Shown: positions 41,928 through 51,693, counted from the stretch's first letter. The stretch is DNA of 64,000 nt from Ammoniphilus oxalaticus (GCF_003609605.1 NZ_MCHY01000002.1:95616-159615); one strand, 5' to 3'. The notes: generated from the sequence alone by a model not told the origin. Translations and numbers: made by a program.

Positions 41928-42434
41928 CTAACGCCGCTGATTTGCCGCTAGTTTTTCAGCTCTAGCCTGAATAACATCCGAACGGTTCCGCAAGGCATGG
42001 CGATGGATCAACGCATCTTCCATCGAACTCGGCGCGAACCAACTCCAGCCATGTGCCGCGCATTCCGCCTCGGCCAATTCCTCTAACGTTGGATCACTGA
42101 TCGGCAAGTTAAGATCGAAATACGCTTCACCTTGTTCAACCGCTTCGATGCGTTGCTTAATCATCTCTGTTAGGCGGTGATAGTCGAGCCCGACTCGTTC
42201 AACATCCGCTTTCGTCATTCTCGTAAATGTACTGTTTAACATTTTAATGGCGCCGCCGTAATTGCCGCGTCGATGATGATAAAGTCCAACCGCGATTTGA
42301 ATCAAGACAACCCAGATCGGTTCGCGTTCGGGCAATGATTTCCAATATTCTTCTAATACTTCGTGACATTCGAAAAAATCCCGATCCCCATGAAAATGGG
42401 CAAGGTATTTAATATAGTCCGCTGGATAATGCAC
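41928..42434 (-). CDS. DUF309-family protein
   Basis: This 168-residue helical protein has the DUF309 motif block FFECHEVLEEYWKS, PIWVVLIQIAVGLYHHRRGN and GAIKMLNSTF. Histidines and glutamates in HEVLEE may bind metal. Function is unknown. GTG 42434 lies 7 nt after GGGGAG; the preceding TTG (42437) is less well spaced. The C-terminal 50 residues extend beyond the usual domain. It is monocistronic, downstream of topoisomerase IV and separated from it by a terminator. Confidence 0.82.
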   Translation of the reverse strand: MHYPADYIKYLAHFHGDRDFFECHEVLEEYWKSLPEREPIWVVLIQIAVGLYHHRRGNYGGAIKMLNSTFTRMTKADVERVGLDYHRLTEMIKQRIEAVEQGEAYFDLNLPISDPTLEELAEAECAAHGWSWFAPSSMEDALIHRHALRNRSDVIQARAEKLAANQRR

Positions 42435-42483
42435 CAATTGTCTCCCCTATTCATGTTCTTTTTACAACAGTATAACAGGAAAA

Positions 42484-42528
42484 ACAAAAAGGTGTCGTTC
42501 ATAACTGCCGTAACAACACCTTTTTGTA
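42484..42528 (-). terminator. Terminator after parC
   Basis: AAAAAGGTGT/ACACCTTTTT form a 10-bp stem with a 20-nt loop, flanked by A and T runs so that it can work in both directions. Confidence 0.75.
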
Positions 42529-42540
42529 ACCGTTTATTTT

Positions 42541-45003
42541 TTAATCATCCGCTTCCGATTCTTCGCGTTCCTCGACTTCGGGAGCGGCGTGAACACGCGT
42601 AATTTGTTCGCCTTTTTCGAGTGGGATCAATGCTCGCCCAATCCCGCCTTGTTCCGAAACATCAATAGAATCGAACGCGATCTCGCCCCGCTTACCTTGA
42701 TCTGTTTCATAGAACTGCGTCGCAATGCCTTCCTGTTCAAGGGCCGCATAAACGATGCGATGCGGATTGTTCTTCCTTCTTCGAATCACGGTTACCCCTT
42801 TACCGCTACGGCCTTGGACATCGAAATCAGCAACAGACATTCGTTTGCCGACACCCTCTGTCGTGATCACATCGATAATCCGTTGATCGTCTTCCGTGAC
42901 CAGGTACGCGGCGATCACTTCGTCTTCGTTGGCAAGATTAATCCCTTTAACACCCATCGTATTACGTCCCGACGGATTGAACTCAGTTAGCGAGACCCGA
43001 ATCGCAAGGGCATGATGGGTCACAAGCAACAAGTGATCACTTTCATCGCCAAGGAACACGTCCAACAGCTCATCGTCATCTCGAATGCGCGCCGCGATAA
43101 TACCGCGTTTACGCTGATTTGTAATATATTCGGATAGCGCTGTTTTTTTCACCATCCCGCCTTTTGTCACAAAGTGAACGAACCGATCTTGTTGATTCTC
43201 ATCGAGCGGGAACATCGCGATAATTTTTTGATCTTTTTGCAAGCCAACAACGTTGATTAAGGCCGAACCGAGGTCTTTCCAACGCGCGTCTGGTATCTCA
43301 TGCACAGGCAACTGGAAGTACATCCCATCGTTCGTAAACAACAGCAACGACTGAATCGTATTGACGCGCAAGAACCGTTCGATCTGATCCCCATCTTTGA
43401 TCCCCGCCGTATCCAAGCTTGCCCCTGAACTAGAGAAGGAACGGAGCGAGACTCGTTTAATATACAATTCATCCGAAAGTGTAACGATCACATCCTCAGC
43501 GGGAACCGTCACGGAAATATCGATTTCGATTTCCTCAATCTCGTCTTCAATTACGGTTCGACGCTCATTCCCGTACTGATCACGGATTTCCGTTAACTCG
43601 CGCTCAATCACTTGGTTCAACTTTTTTTGGCTAGAGAGGATCCCTTTCCACTCTTTTAACTGCTTTTGCAATTCTTTCTTTTCCTTTTCATATCTCTTAA
43701 TATCTAAACGCGTCAATTGATGCAGGCGAATATCGAGAATCGCTTCCGCTTGCTCATACGTAAACGCATACTTCTCCATTAAATTTGCGCGGGCGTCTTC
43801 CCGTCCATCCGACTCCATGATCGTATCGATCACTTCTCTTAAAATCGAAATCGCTTTAATGATGCCCTCAACAATATGTTGACGCTTTTCAGCGCGATCA
43901 TAATCGTGCTGGGTGCGGCGTGTGACGACTTCTTTTTGATGATCGAGATAGGCGGTTAGGATTTCCTTTAGCCCGAGTTGCTTCGGTTGCGTATCAGCAA
44001 TCACCAACATATTAAAGCTATATGAAATCTGCAGGTCTGTGCGACGATACAAATAATTTAAGATGCCTTCGACATCTGCGTCGCGTCGCATTTCCAACAC
44101 AATTCGTAACCCCTCGCGGTCTGTTTCATCGCGCGCCTCAAGTAACCCGTCCACATTTCTCTCCAAGATTTCCTCTTCAATTTGTTGGACGAGGACTTTC
44201 TTTCTAACCGTGTACGGAATTTCCTCGATGATTACCAACTGACGGCCTTGTCGCCCCTTTTCAATGCGTGTTTTCGCTCGAATCATAATCCGACCCGATC
44301 CGCTGCGATACGCTTTTAAAATCTCCTTTTTTCCTTGGATGATCCCGCCTGTCGGCAAGTCCGGTCCCGGAATATAGGTCATCAGTTCCTCAACAGAAAG
44401 CTGCGGATTGTTAAGCAAGACAATCGAACCATTAATCACTTCCCGAAGGTTATGGGTCGGAATTTCCGTGGCAAATCCAATCGAAATGCCAGTAACCCCA
44501 TTGACAAGCAAATTGGGAAAACGAGAGGGGAGCACAGTAGGTTCTTTCGTAGTGTTATCGTAATTCGAAATGAAATCAACCGTATCTTTCTCAATGTCGC
44601 GTAACATCTGCATCGAAATGTCCGTTAATCTCGCTTCGGTATAACGCATCGCCGCCGCAGAATCGCCATCGACCGTTCCCCAGTGCCCATGACCGTCGAT
44701 TAAGGGTTCCCTCATTTTATGGGGTTGGGCCAAGTTAACCATCGTCTCGTAAATCGAAGAATCGCCGTGCGGGTGATAGTTTCCCATCACATCTCCGACG
44801 GTTTTCGCCGATTTACGGTACGCGCGGTCTGGCAAATTGCGTTCCTTATACATTGAATAAAGAACTCGTCGTTGCACGGGTTTTAAGCCGTCTCGCACAT
44901 CGGGTATGGCGCGAGATAATATAATATAGCGGGCATAGTCGCTAAATCGCGAGCGATAAACGTCCCGTAGACTCATCTGGATATATTCATTAGAAGCGCT
45001 CAC
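42541..45003 (-). CDS. parC: DNA topoisomerase IV subunit A
   Basis: This 820-residue type IIA subunit cleaves and rejoins DNA to decatenate chromosomes. The quinolone-resistance region YHPHGDSSIYE retains the serine found in sensitive strains. The catalytic tyrosine is in AAMRYTEARL, and beta-pinwheel repeats fill the C-terminal third. GTG 45003 is used: GGAGGAATAGT precedes it and the parE stop (45007-45005) is 1 nt away, which explains coupling. A GyrA assignment is rejected because the parE-parC order and lengths fit topoisomerase IV. Confidence 0.92.
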   Translation of the reverse strand: MSASNEYIQMSLRDVYRSRFSDYARYIILSRAIPDVRDGLKPVQRRVLYSMYKERNLPDRAYRKSAKTVGDVMGNYHPHGDSSIYETMVNLAQPHKMREPLIDGHGHWGTVDGDSAAAMRYTEARLTDISMQMLRDIEKDTVDFISNYDNTTKEPTVLPSRFPNLLVNGVTGISIGFATEIPTHNLREVINGSIVLLNNPQLSVEELMTYIPGPDLPTGGIIQGKKEILKAYRSGSGRIMIRAKTRIEKGRQGRQLVIIEEIPYTVRKKVLVQQIEEEILERNVDGLLEARDETDREGLRIVLEMRRDADVEGILNYLYRRTDLQISYSFNMLVIADTQPKQLGLKEILTAYLDHQKEVVTRRTQHDYDRAEKRQHIVEGIIKAISILREVIDTIMESDGREDARANLMEKYAFTYEQAEAILDIRLHQLTRLDIKRYEKEKKELQKQLKEWKGILSSQKKLNQVIERELTEIRDQYGNERRTVIEDEIEEIEIDISVTVPAEDVIVTLSDELYIKRVSLRSFSSSGASLDTAGIKDGDQIERFLRVNTIQSLLLFTNDGMYFQLPVHEIPDARWKDLGSALINVVGLQKDQKIIAMFPLDENQQDRFVHFVTKGGMVKKTALSEYITNQRKRGIIAARIRDDDELLDVFLGDESDHLLLVTHHALAIRVSLTEFNPSGRNTMGVKGINLANEDEVIAAYLVTEDDQRIIDVITTEGVGKRMSVADFDVQGRSGKGVTVIRRRKNNPHRIVYAALEQEGIATQFYETDQGKRGEIAFDSIDVSEQGGIGRALIPLEKGEQITRVHAAPEVEEREESEADD

Positions 45004-45004
45004 A

Positions 45005-46972
45005 CTATTCCTCCTCAACAACGAACTTCACATTTTGCTGGATCCATTCTCTGCGAGGCGGCACGCGATCACCCATTAACACCGTGACGATCCGTTCCGC
45101 TTCAGCCGCATCTTCAATATCGACTTGAATCAGTCGGCGCGTCGCCGGATTCATCGTTGTGTCCCACAGCTGCTCGGCGTTCATTTCGCCTAACCCCTTA
45201 TATCGCTGAATCTCAGCCCCTCGACCAAGCTTTTCAAGCGCTTCGTCGCGATCTTCATCAGACCAACAATAGCTCCCCCGTTGCTGTTTCTTTTCTTGTT
45301 TATACACTTTATAAAGCGGCGGTTGGGCGATAAACACTTTCCCTCGTTTCACAAGTTCCGGAAAATAACGATAAAACAAGGTCAACAGTAAAATTTGAAT
45401 GTGGGCTCCATCGTAATCGGCGTCCGTCATAATGATAATCTTGTCAAACGAACATTTGTCCGCTTCAAAGTCATCACCGATCCCCGTTTCGATCACTTCC
45501 ACAATCGTATTGATCTCCTCGTTGCCTTTCGGTCCAATCACTTCGTAAATTTTACGTTTTTCCACATTAAGTGGTTTTCCGCGTAAGCTTAGCACCGCTT
45601 GAAAGTTTCGATCGCGTCCATTGATCGCTGAACCCCCGGCGCTGTCCCCTTCCACGATGAACAATTCATTGCGGCTTGGATCCCGTTTAGCGGGCGGCGT
45701 AAATTTATCGCTGATACTGCGTCTGCCTCGGCGCTTGCGTTTACCTGGGTTCCTCAGCGCTTCCGTCGCCTTGCGAATTTCCTCTTTGATTTTACGTGAT
45801 TCAATCGCTCGATCAATGATCATTTTCGCTGTCTCTGGGTTCTCTTCCAAGAAAAAACCCATTCGATCGCTAATAAACCCGTCAACAGCGGAACGCGCTT
45901 CTTCACTTCCTAGCTTATCTTTCGTCTGACTCTCAAATTGAGGATCGTCAATCCGCAAACTTAATACAGCCATAAATCCTTCGCGGTAATCGGTCCCTGA
46001 TAAGTTTTTATCGTTTTTTCGCAAAAAGTTGTTCTTACGAGCGTAGTCGTTTAACACTTTCGTCATCGCGCTGCGTAGCCCTAACACATGGGTGCCCTCA
46101 TCGATTGTTGGAATCGTGTTCACATAAGACAGTAAATTTTCTGTCGCGGAATCGTTGTATTGAAAGGCCAATTCAATTTCCATCCCGTCGCGTTCACCGT
46201 CAAAGTAAACGATTTCATGATGTGTTGACTTGCCTTCATTTAAAGAAGCGATAAACGCTCGAATACCTTCTTCAAATTTAAACGTGTCGATCCGATGCGG
46301 GGTTACCCGCTCGTCCCTGAGGTTAATCGTAACCCCTTTGAGCAAGTAAGCATTATCCTTCAGACGCGCTTGCAACGTTTCATACTCGTATTCCGTTTCG
46401 GTGAACACGAGCGGATCTGGTTTGAACCGAACGATCGTGCCCGTTTTGCGCGTGGAGCCTGATTCAACGAGATCGGTCACAGGATGTCCGACTTTCATCT
46501 CACCGTTGGCTTCCTCGATATATTCAAAGCGTTGTTTATATACTTTCCCTTCGCGGTGGATCTCTACTTCCAGCCATTCTGATAAGGCGTTAACGACACT
46601 CGCCCCGACGCCATGCAATCCACCTGACTTCCGATACCCTTCACCGCCGCCAAACTTTCCGCCCGCGTGCAACACCGTGAACACGACGGTCGGCGTAGGA
46701 ATTCCTTCATCTCGATTGATCCCTGTTGGAATCCCGCGTCCGTTGTCCTCCACTGAAACGCTATTATCTCTATGTATGGTGACATCGATTTGGTCCGCAT
46801 ACCCCGCCAATACTTCGTCCTTAGAGTTGTCGATAATCTCCCAAACTAAATGATGCAGCCCTCTCGTCCCAGTCGAACCGATATACATCCCCGGACGAAC
46901 CCGAACAGCCGTTAAGCCTTTTAGGACCCGAATATCATCATCACTATATAGCTTCTCCTTCATTTGACTCAA
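45005..46972 (-). CDS. parE: DNA topoisomerase IV subunit B
   Basis: This 655-residue ATPase subunit has the GHKL motifs DNSKDEV, EDNGRGIP and GLHGVGASVVNAL, and the TOPRIM motifs VEGDSAGGSA and DADYDGAHI. The DADVDGAHI consensus is changed to Tyr at one position. It starts with TTG 46972, 8 nt after AGGGGG; an ATG three codons on is too far from the site. It is the first gene of the parE-parC operon. No terminator separates the two genes. Confidence 0.92.
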   Translation of the reverse strand: MSQMKEKLYSDDDIRVLKGLTAVRVRPGMYIGSTGTRGLHHLVWEIIDNSKDEVLAGYADQIDVTIHRDNSVSVEDNGRGIPTGINRDEGIPTPTVVFTVLHAGGKFGGGEGYRKSGGLHGVGASVVNALSEWLEVEIHREGKVYKQRFEYIEEANGEMKVGHPVTDLVESGSTRKTGTIVRFKPDPLVFTETEYEYETLQARLKDNAYLLKGVTINLRDERVTPHRIDTFKFEEGIRAFIASLNEGKSTHHEIVYFDGERDGMEIELAFQYNDSATENLLSYVNTIPTIDEGTHVLGLRSAMTKVLNDYARKNNFLRKNDKNLSGTDYREGFMAVLSLRIDDPQFESQTKDKLGSEEARSAVDGFISDRMGFFLEENPETAKMIIDRAIESRKIKEEIRKATEALRNPGKRKRRGRRSISDKFTPPAKRDPSRNELFIVEGDSAGGSAINGRDRNFQAVLSLRGKPLNVEKRKIYEVIGPKGNEEINTIVEVIETGIGDDFEADKCSFDKIIIMTDADYDGAHIQILLLTLFYRYFPELVKRGKVFIAQPPLYKVYKQEKKQQRGSYCWSDEDRDEALEKLGRGAEIQRYKGLGEMNAEQLWDTTMNPATRRLIQVDIEDAAEAERIVTVLMGDRVPPRREWIQQNVKFVVEEE

Positions 46973-47054
46973 CTGGACTTCCCCCTTTGCACTTGAATGT
47001 ACTGGTTTTTTCCTCTTTTTGCAAGAAAGACTTTTTTATTACGCTTAAGACAAG

Positions 47055-47083
47055 AAAAAAACCCTATCGATGAGGGTTTTTTA
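47055..47083 (-). terminator. Terminator of the zinc-ribbon gene
   Basis: AAAACCCT/AGGGTTTT form an 8-bp stem with an 8-nt loop followed by a T run on the minus strand. Confidence 0.8.
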
Positions 47084-47491
47084 TTCACTCTGCTTATGCT
47101 GTTCTTCTAACGCAAGAAATTTCATGGTTTGTTTAACTAAATCGGCGATATGATTTCCGCAATCTGGACAGAACGCAATATCCACAGCTACGATTTTATG
47201 ACAAGCGTTACATTCAACTAAGTCTTTCAGAATTAAGGCCTTGCGTTTAGCCTCATGGATCTGCCGATGGAGTCGCTCCAGCGCATGTACTTGAACATCG
47301 ACATGATTTTTCGTTTCTTGTTTCAGCATACTCGGATCGCGGTACACCTTTTGTCCAATTGACAGATAGAGACCATCCGCCTCATCCTCTAACTTTTTTA
47401 TCTGGTGATTCAATTTATTAATTTCGATTACGTCTTGCGATTTACGAGTGGCCGCATCAAATGTCCCTCTGACTCGGTTTAAAAAACTCAT
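47081..47491 (-). CDS. Coiled-coil protein with zinc ribbon
   Basis: This 136-residue protein has a long helix (NKLNHQIKKLEDEADGLYLS and the following 40 residues) and a CNACHK / CPDCG zinc ribbon near residues 100-122. It resembles the zinc-ribbon proteins of Bacilli that pair a YtxH-like or coiled-coil stalk with a treble-clef end. ATG 47491 has GAGGAGGA 5 nt upstream. It is monocistronic. Function is unknown; the ribbon may mediate protein contact rather than DNA binding. Confidence 0.78.
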   Translation of the reverse strand: MSFLNRVRGTFDAATRKSQDVIEINKLNHQIKKLEDEADGLYLSIGQKVYRDPSMLKQETKNHVDVQVHALERLHRQIHEAKRKALILKDLVECNACHKIVAVDIAFCPDCGNHIADLVKQTMKFLALEEQHKQSE

Positions 47492-47584
47492 ATTCTCCTC
47501 CTCAGACACTATTTCCTAACACTATATGTGTCGATTGGAGGGAGCAGAACTGAGGAAAGCGAAGGATGCCAACGAAGGTGAAAA

Positions 47585-47709
47585 AAGCTGACCCTTCAGG
47601 TAGAGTCAAACACGTGGCCATTAACCTAACTTTAAGAAGCGCAGCGCCAAACGGCGCTCGTCGCTTCCATCGCCAATCTTTGTTTCGAGTCAACTCCCGC
47701 GGTCAGCTT
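47585..47709 (-). ncRNA. Structured intergenic RNA candidate, about 125 nt
   Basis: A 9-bp closing helix (AAGCTGACC at 47585-47593 and GGTCAGCTT at 47701-47709) encloses a strong inner hairpin at 47636-47667 (GAAGCG plus AGCGCC pairing with GGCGCT plus CGCTTC). On the minus strand the closing helix ends in TTTTTT, like a terminator. It lies between the S1-domain gene and the zinc-ribbon gene. No known riboswitch was recognised. It could be a structured 3' UTR or an independent RNA. Confidence 0.45.
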
Positions 47710-47714
47710 CGTTG

Positions 47715-48128
47715 TTATTTTCTTCTTTCACGCTTTCCTAAATCGCCCATTCTATCTTCGCTATTTTTCATCCATCTTCTCATTAACGATTCAAAATCGT
47801 CCTTTTGATTTTGCGCTTGTCGTTGTCCACCACCTGGACCCCGATCGTCGCGTCTTCTATTCGGTGTACGATTGCCTGATCTCGCTCTAGGTTCTTCATC
47901 AATACGCATCGTTAACGAAATCTTACCGTCTGCCTTAATCTCTGTTACTCTTACCTTTACTTTATCGCTTACTTTAATGACTTGATGAATATCTTCCACG
48001 TATGAGGAAGAAATCTGTGAAATATGAACGAGACCTTGCTTACTGTCACCAATACTGACAAAGGCACCAAATGGTTGCACTCCTACAACTGTACCTTCGA
48101 TAATGTTTCCTACTTCAATCGTACTCAA
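47715..48128 (-). CDS. S1 RNA-binding domain protein (YugI/GSP13-like)
   Basis: This 137-residue protein has one S1 domain (residues 5-75; GNIIEGTVVGVQPFGAFV, LVHISQIS, VKVRVTEIKADGKISLTM). A basic, Gly/Arg/Gln-rich disordered tail follows. This is the layout of Bacillus general stress protein 13 (YugI), which associates with ribosomes. The start is TTG 48128, 8 nt after AGGGGG. It is monocistronic and is followed by the structured element described above. Confidence 0.88.
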   Translation of the reverse strand: MSTIEVGNIIEGTVVGVQPFGAFVSIGDSKQGLVHISQISSSYVEDIHQVIKVSDKVKVRVTEIKADGKISLTMRIDEEPRARSGNRTPNRRRDDRGPGGGQRQAQNQKDDFESLMRRWMKNSEDRMGDLGKRERRK

Positions 48129-48221
48129 AAAATGTTCCCCCTAGATTTTATGTGCAATTTTAAATATACATTAAAAATATCAGGAAATAAAGCTAGACGC
48201 AAAGAATTAAATCTTTCGGCA

Positions 48222-49073
48222 TTATTCGACTGTTATGCAGCGACCGATGGTTTGACCCATTTTCACCGCCTGTCCTTCTTCTAGGGACGATGTAAATTCC
48301 ACCTTCCCTTGCTCAAAAACGAGCACAACAGTAGACCCGAATTGAAAGTATCCAATTTCTTCCCCGCGTTCAAGCGGCTTTGCAGCCGTTAGCCTTTGAT
48401 GTAAAACCGTACCCGCTTTCACATTCGTTCCCGCTTCTCTACTATACCCTACTTTTACACTTCCTACAATGGTCGCCCCTACTTTCACGATGGCAACCCT
48501 ACCAACAGTCGGAGATTGGACGAACGTAATCAACCGTTCATTCTTCGCAAACAAACCTTTGACCGCGCGCGCCCCAAAAGCGTTGACAGGAAATAAAGTG
48601 CCCGGTAAATAACTATAATCGGTGATCTCGCCGCTGACAGGCGTATGTACACGGTGATAGTCGCGCGGACTTAAGTAAATCGTCATAAATTGCCCGCCTT
48701 CATATCTTTGCGTCTCGCTTTGCGGGATGCCAAGCAAATTCCACACGGCAAATGGAATCCCTTTTGCCTGAATCAGTTGCCCCCGCTCAATCGTTCCAAA
48801 CGCGGCTATTTTTCCATCAGCGGGACTGACAATAAATTTTTCATCCGTATCGATCGGTCGCGCCTCTCGTTTTAATTTGCGCGTAAAAAAATCATTAAGC
48901 GTCTGATAATCTCCAAGCGCCATTTCCGCTTCCTCAAGCGAAATTTGATAGAATTTAGAGAAAAAGGGGATCGCCTTTCTACTGATGGGACGGCTAGCCG
49001 CGTTTCCAACCCAGCGAGAAATAAGATGGGTCGGCATCATTCGCATCAATTGCAACAAAATAAAATCAATCAT
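48222..49073 (-). CDS. psd: Phosphatidylserine decarboxylase proenzyme
   Basis: This 283-residue enzyme makes phosphatidylethanolamine at the membrane. Family motifs are FFTRKLKREARPID, VSPADGKI, YLSPRDYHRVHTPV (catalytic His) and the self-cleavage site FGSTVV near the C-terminus, which yields the pyruvoyl subunit. ATG 49073 has GGAGGA upstream, and the longer frame is not needed. The usual pssA partner is not adjacent in this window. The gene is divergent from a lipoprotein gene. Confidence 0.93.
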   Translation of the reverse strand: MIDFILLQLMRMMPTHLISRWVGNAASRPISRKAIPFFSKFYQISLEEAEMALGDYQTLNDFFTRKLKREARPIDTDEKFIVSPADGKIAAFGTIERGQLIQAKGIPFAVWNLLGIPQSETQRYEGGQFMTIYLSPRDYHRVHTPVSGEITDYSYLPGTLFPVNAFGARAVKGLFAKNERLITFVQSPTVGRVAIVKVGATIVGSVKVGYSREAGTNVKAGTVLHQRLTAAKPLERGEEIGYFQFGSTVVLVFEQGKVEFTSSLEEGQAVKMGQTIGRCITVE

Positions 49074-49265
49074 CGGTATCCTCCGCTTGCTAACATGTTG
49101 TTTTATTCTAATTGAAAAAAAGACAAAAGTAAAAAAACGGCATCGCAATTCAATCCATGTTATAGTTTATTTTCAAGATTTATTGCCGCAACGATCAAGA
49201 GCAAGTATACTTAAGTCCGTATGCGCGTACGAAAGCGCGATGTTGTGTTTTGTAGGGGGGAAACG

Positions 49266-49919
49266 ATGAAAAAGTTGCGCCTTGTATTTTGGACCTTACT
49301 GGTCACCCAACTGATCTTAACGGGTTGTTCGCAAGAGAAAGTAATGGATACAGAATTCATTCGTTTAAAAAATAATGTAAAAGACATAGAGCTCGCGTTA
49401 AAACAACGGGAAGATGAAGCAGTCCACATGAGCCAGAAGCTAACAAACTTAGAAGAGACCGTGAAGAGACAAAAAGAAGAGATTTCGCAATTGATGGCGG
49501 CATCGCCGCAAGCCCAATCACAGGACAAGCATCCTGTCATCATCCAAGATATCCAAGTCACATCGGAACAAATGGACGCCAATGGCCGTGTCTGGGGTCC
49601 ATTCGACTTGAATATTACGCTATACAACGGCACCGACCACCCGATCGCGGACAGTGTTTCCGCGCTCATTGTGAGCGAAGACCCGCTCAAAAACAGCCAT
49701 ACGCCAAAAGTCGAACAAATTGTGAAGCGATTTGAGATCGGGCCAAAAGAGTCAAAGATAGTCCGCTTAGAGCAGTTACCAATCAACCATCCAACGAAAC
49801 GACTCAATGTCGTTGTCAAACTTTTGGAAAACACGCGCGCGCCAAACAATGCGGGCGTCCCGGGTAAAGCGACATGGGTGGTCATCCCTACCGTTATTTT
49901 TCCTCCAGACAACCCTTAA
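49266..49919 (+). CDS. Lipoprotein with coiled coil and C-terminal beta domain
   Basis: This 217-residue exported lipoprotein has lipobox LILTGCSQ near residue 22. A charged coiled coil follows (about residues 30-80, rich in Lys and Glu), then a beta-rich domain (DIQVTSEQMDANGRVWGPFD onward) and a proline-containing end. GGGGGG precedes ATG 49266. I do not recognise a named family. Divergence from psd suggests no functional link. Its 3' end runs into a strong terminator. Confidence 0.78.
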   Translation: MKKLRLVFWTLLVTQLILTGCSQEKVMDTEFIRLKNNVKDIELALKQREDEAVHMSQKLTNLEETVKRQKEEISQLMAASPQAQSQDKHPVIIQDIQVTSEQMDANGRVWGPFDLNITLYNGTDHPIADSVSALIVSEDPLKNSHTPKVEQIVKRFEIGPKESKIVRLEQLPINHPTKRLNVVVKLLENTRAPNNAGVPGKATWVVIPTVIFPPDNP

Positions 49920-49920
49920 A

Positions 49921-49952
49921 AAAACCAGGACTAGCTGTCCTGGTTTTTTTAT
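49921..49952 (+). terminator. Terminator of the lipoprotein gene
   Basis: AACCAGGAC/GTCCTGGTT form a perfect 9-bp stem with a 5-nt loop, followed by TTTTT. Confidence 0.85.
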
Positions 49953-49992
49953 GCCTATCACGCTTTCGCCGTCCCCTTTGATTGCTCCTCGC

Positions 49993-50232
49993 CTAAAAGG
50001 AGGTTTGTTGAAATAAAGGAACATGTTGATTGGCGTATGCGCGACCGAATCGTTGTCTTCTCCGTTCACGAATAAAGTTATAATGAAAATGGGTCGCTTG
50101 TTGTTCAACTTTCGATAAAACCCATCCTTGTTTGCTCATGCCATCCAAAACTTCCGGGGCGATGACCCCCTTGGTAACCATCACGTGTTGACCGCGTACT
50201 CTTTTTCCGACTACTAGAACTCCATTTTCCAT
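49993..50232 (-). CDS. Small hypothetical protein
   Basis: This 79-residue protein has a beta-rich N-terminus (GVLVVGKRVRGQHVMVTKGV), a helical APEVLDGMSKQGWVLSKVEQ segment and a basic C-terminus. The pattern resembles small conserved proteins of Bacilli with unknown function. AAAGGTG precedes the ATG. It is monocistronic and convergent with the lipoprotein gene. Confidence 0.72.
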   Translation of the reverse strand: MENGVLVVGKRVRGQHVMVTKGVIAPEVLDGMSKQGWVLSKVEQQATHFHYNFIRERRRQRFGRAYANQHVPLFQQTSF

Positions 50233-50463
50233 GAATATTCAACACCTTTTATATAAAATTTCCACAGTTTTCTACGTTTCAACAAAACATCCCATCAATT
50301 GGTTTCCTTGTCTATAATTGTAAATAAAAGGCATTGATATTCCAACAAAAATCGTTCGTTTTTTTTCGACGCAATGCGCCAGCATCCTCGCCTTTCGCCT
50401 TTTTACAAACAGGCAGAAAACGAAAACGGCTAACAAATCGACAAACGCTTCATTATTTTCATT

Positions 50464-51582
50464 TTAAGACTCGCTTGAGTCTTGCGCAAAACGACGGGCA
50501 ATGCTGTCGATTTCTGATTCCACTTCCGCTCGAATCGCATCAACCTGGTTGAAATCCATCGCCGCGACATAGAGCTCCTTTAATTGATCTTGCGCTTCCT
50601 TGGCTTCGCCTAGCTTAGTCGCCCCTTGTTTCATTTTGGCGCGATAGCGAGCGCTGATATCTTGAATTCGCTCCGCATACTTCTCATCGGTGCCAGGCTC
50701 GATTGCCCGCGCGTAAATGTCGATAATTTCATCATTTTCTCGATCAGGAGAATACTCATGCGGCGTCGTGCTGTCAAAAATAGCGATTCCCAATTCGCGA
50801 AAGATCAACATATCGAGACTGTTCGGATCCAATCCGCAATGATATACCTCCATATCAAAGCCGCGCTCTTGCGCAACCGCTGCAATTCTTTTTAACATGG
50901 TCGATTTTCCAGAGCCTGCTCGCCCTTTAATGAAATAGCGTTTCGCGACACCTGCCGTAAGATTCGGCACAAAATCAGCGGCCCCATGCGGTGTTGCCGC
51001 GCCGAGGTAACGCTGAAGAATCTGTGTTTGTTTGTTTAAGCGCAGTTCGCCAAAACACGCCGCAATCCATTCAGCTGTAATTTCGTCCGCTTTTGCGAAG
51101 TCCATGTTTGTAATGTATATCTTTTCCCATTCGTCATGAATCTCTAACGCCTCTCGAAAACACTGACGAGCCTCTTCCAGATGTTGCTCGATCGAACCTC
51201 TAAGCTGTACAATCCGCTTCTTTTGTTTCGCTAATGACTCCGTATCCCAAGCGCTTCCGAAGTTGATGTAGTGTTCAATCGCCCCTGGCGCTTTTGCTGT
51301 GATCACATGCGGACCACTGCCGTCAACAACGCCCACTTTGAGAGCGGGAATAATCACGCCTTCTACGGCGTCACGATCCAGCGCAGAGTGAATCCACTCC
51401 ACGTCATACCCTTCATCATTGTATTTTCGGCCCAACGTCTTCATCATCGACGACTTTCCGTTTCCCGGCGCGCCTAATAAAATGAATATGCGGTCCATAT
51501 ACTGTAGAGTCGAATCCAAATAACTGCGGAATCCCCTCGCTGTATTTCCCCCAGCATAGTAATGAATCTCTTTTCCTGCCAT
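50464..51582 (-). CDS. Double P-loop ATPase (PRK06851-like)
   Basis: This 372-residue protein carries two P-loop modules: GAPGNGKSS near the N-terminus and GRAGSGKST near residue 210, each followed by similar residues (VEWIHSALDRDAVEGVI and MEVYHCGLDPNSLDMLI). It is thus an internal duplication. It matches a conserved Firmicute family of uncharacterised ATPases. ATG 51582 has AAAGGAG 10 nt upstream. The substrate is unknown; the two half-sites suggest an intramolecular dimer. No clear terminator was seen downstream. Confidence 0.82.
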   Translation of the reverse strand: MAGKEIHYYAGGNTARGFRSYLDSTLQYMDRIFILLGAPGNGKSSMMKTLGRKYNDEGYDVEWIHSALDRDAVEGVIIPALKVGVVDGSGPHVITAKAPGAIEHYINFGSAWDTESLAKQKKRIVQLRGSIEQHLEEARQCFREALEIHDEWEKIYITNMDFAKADEITAEWIAACFGELRLNKQTQILQRYLGAATPHGAADFVPNLTAGVAKRYFIKGRAGSGKSTMLKRIAAVAQERGFDMEVYHCGLDPNSLDMLIFRELGIAIFDSTTPHEYSPDRENDEIIDIYARAIEPGTDEKYAERIQDISARYRAKMKQGATKLGEAKEAQDQLKELYVAAMDFNQVDAIRAEVESEIDSIARRFAQDSSES

Positions 51583-51693
51583 ATCTAGAACACTCCTTTT
51601 AGCGGCATGATTTCTCGGTTCCTCTCCAGTCAATACATTATCCTATGCCTCAAATCAAAAACGGGTGAATGCCTAGCTTCACCCGTTAAACAT

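Noticed and set aside
42541..46972. gyrA/gyrB for the topoisomerase pair
   Set aside because: The B subunit gene directly precedes and nearly abuts the A subunit gene, with lengths and motifs typical of ParE/ParC, and no origin-region genes are nearby.
47566..47808. Plus-strand 80-codon frame opposite the S1-domain gene end
   Set aside because: It lacks a ribosome site, its composition follows the structured element and the antisense of the S1 gene, and it has no recognisable domain.
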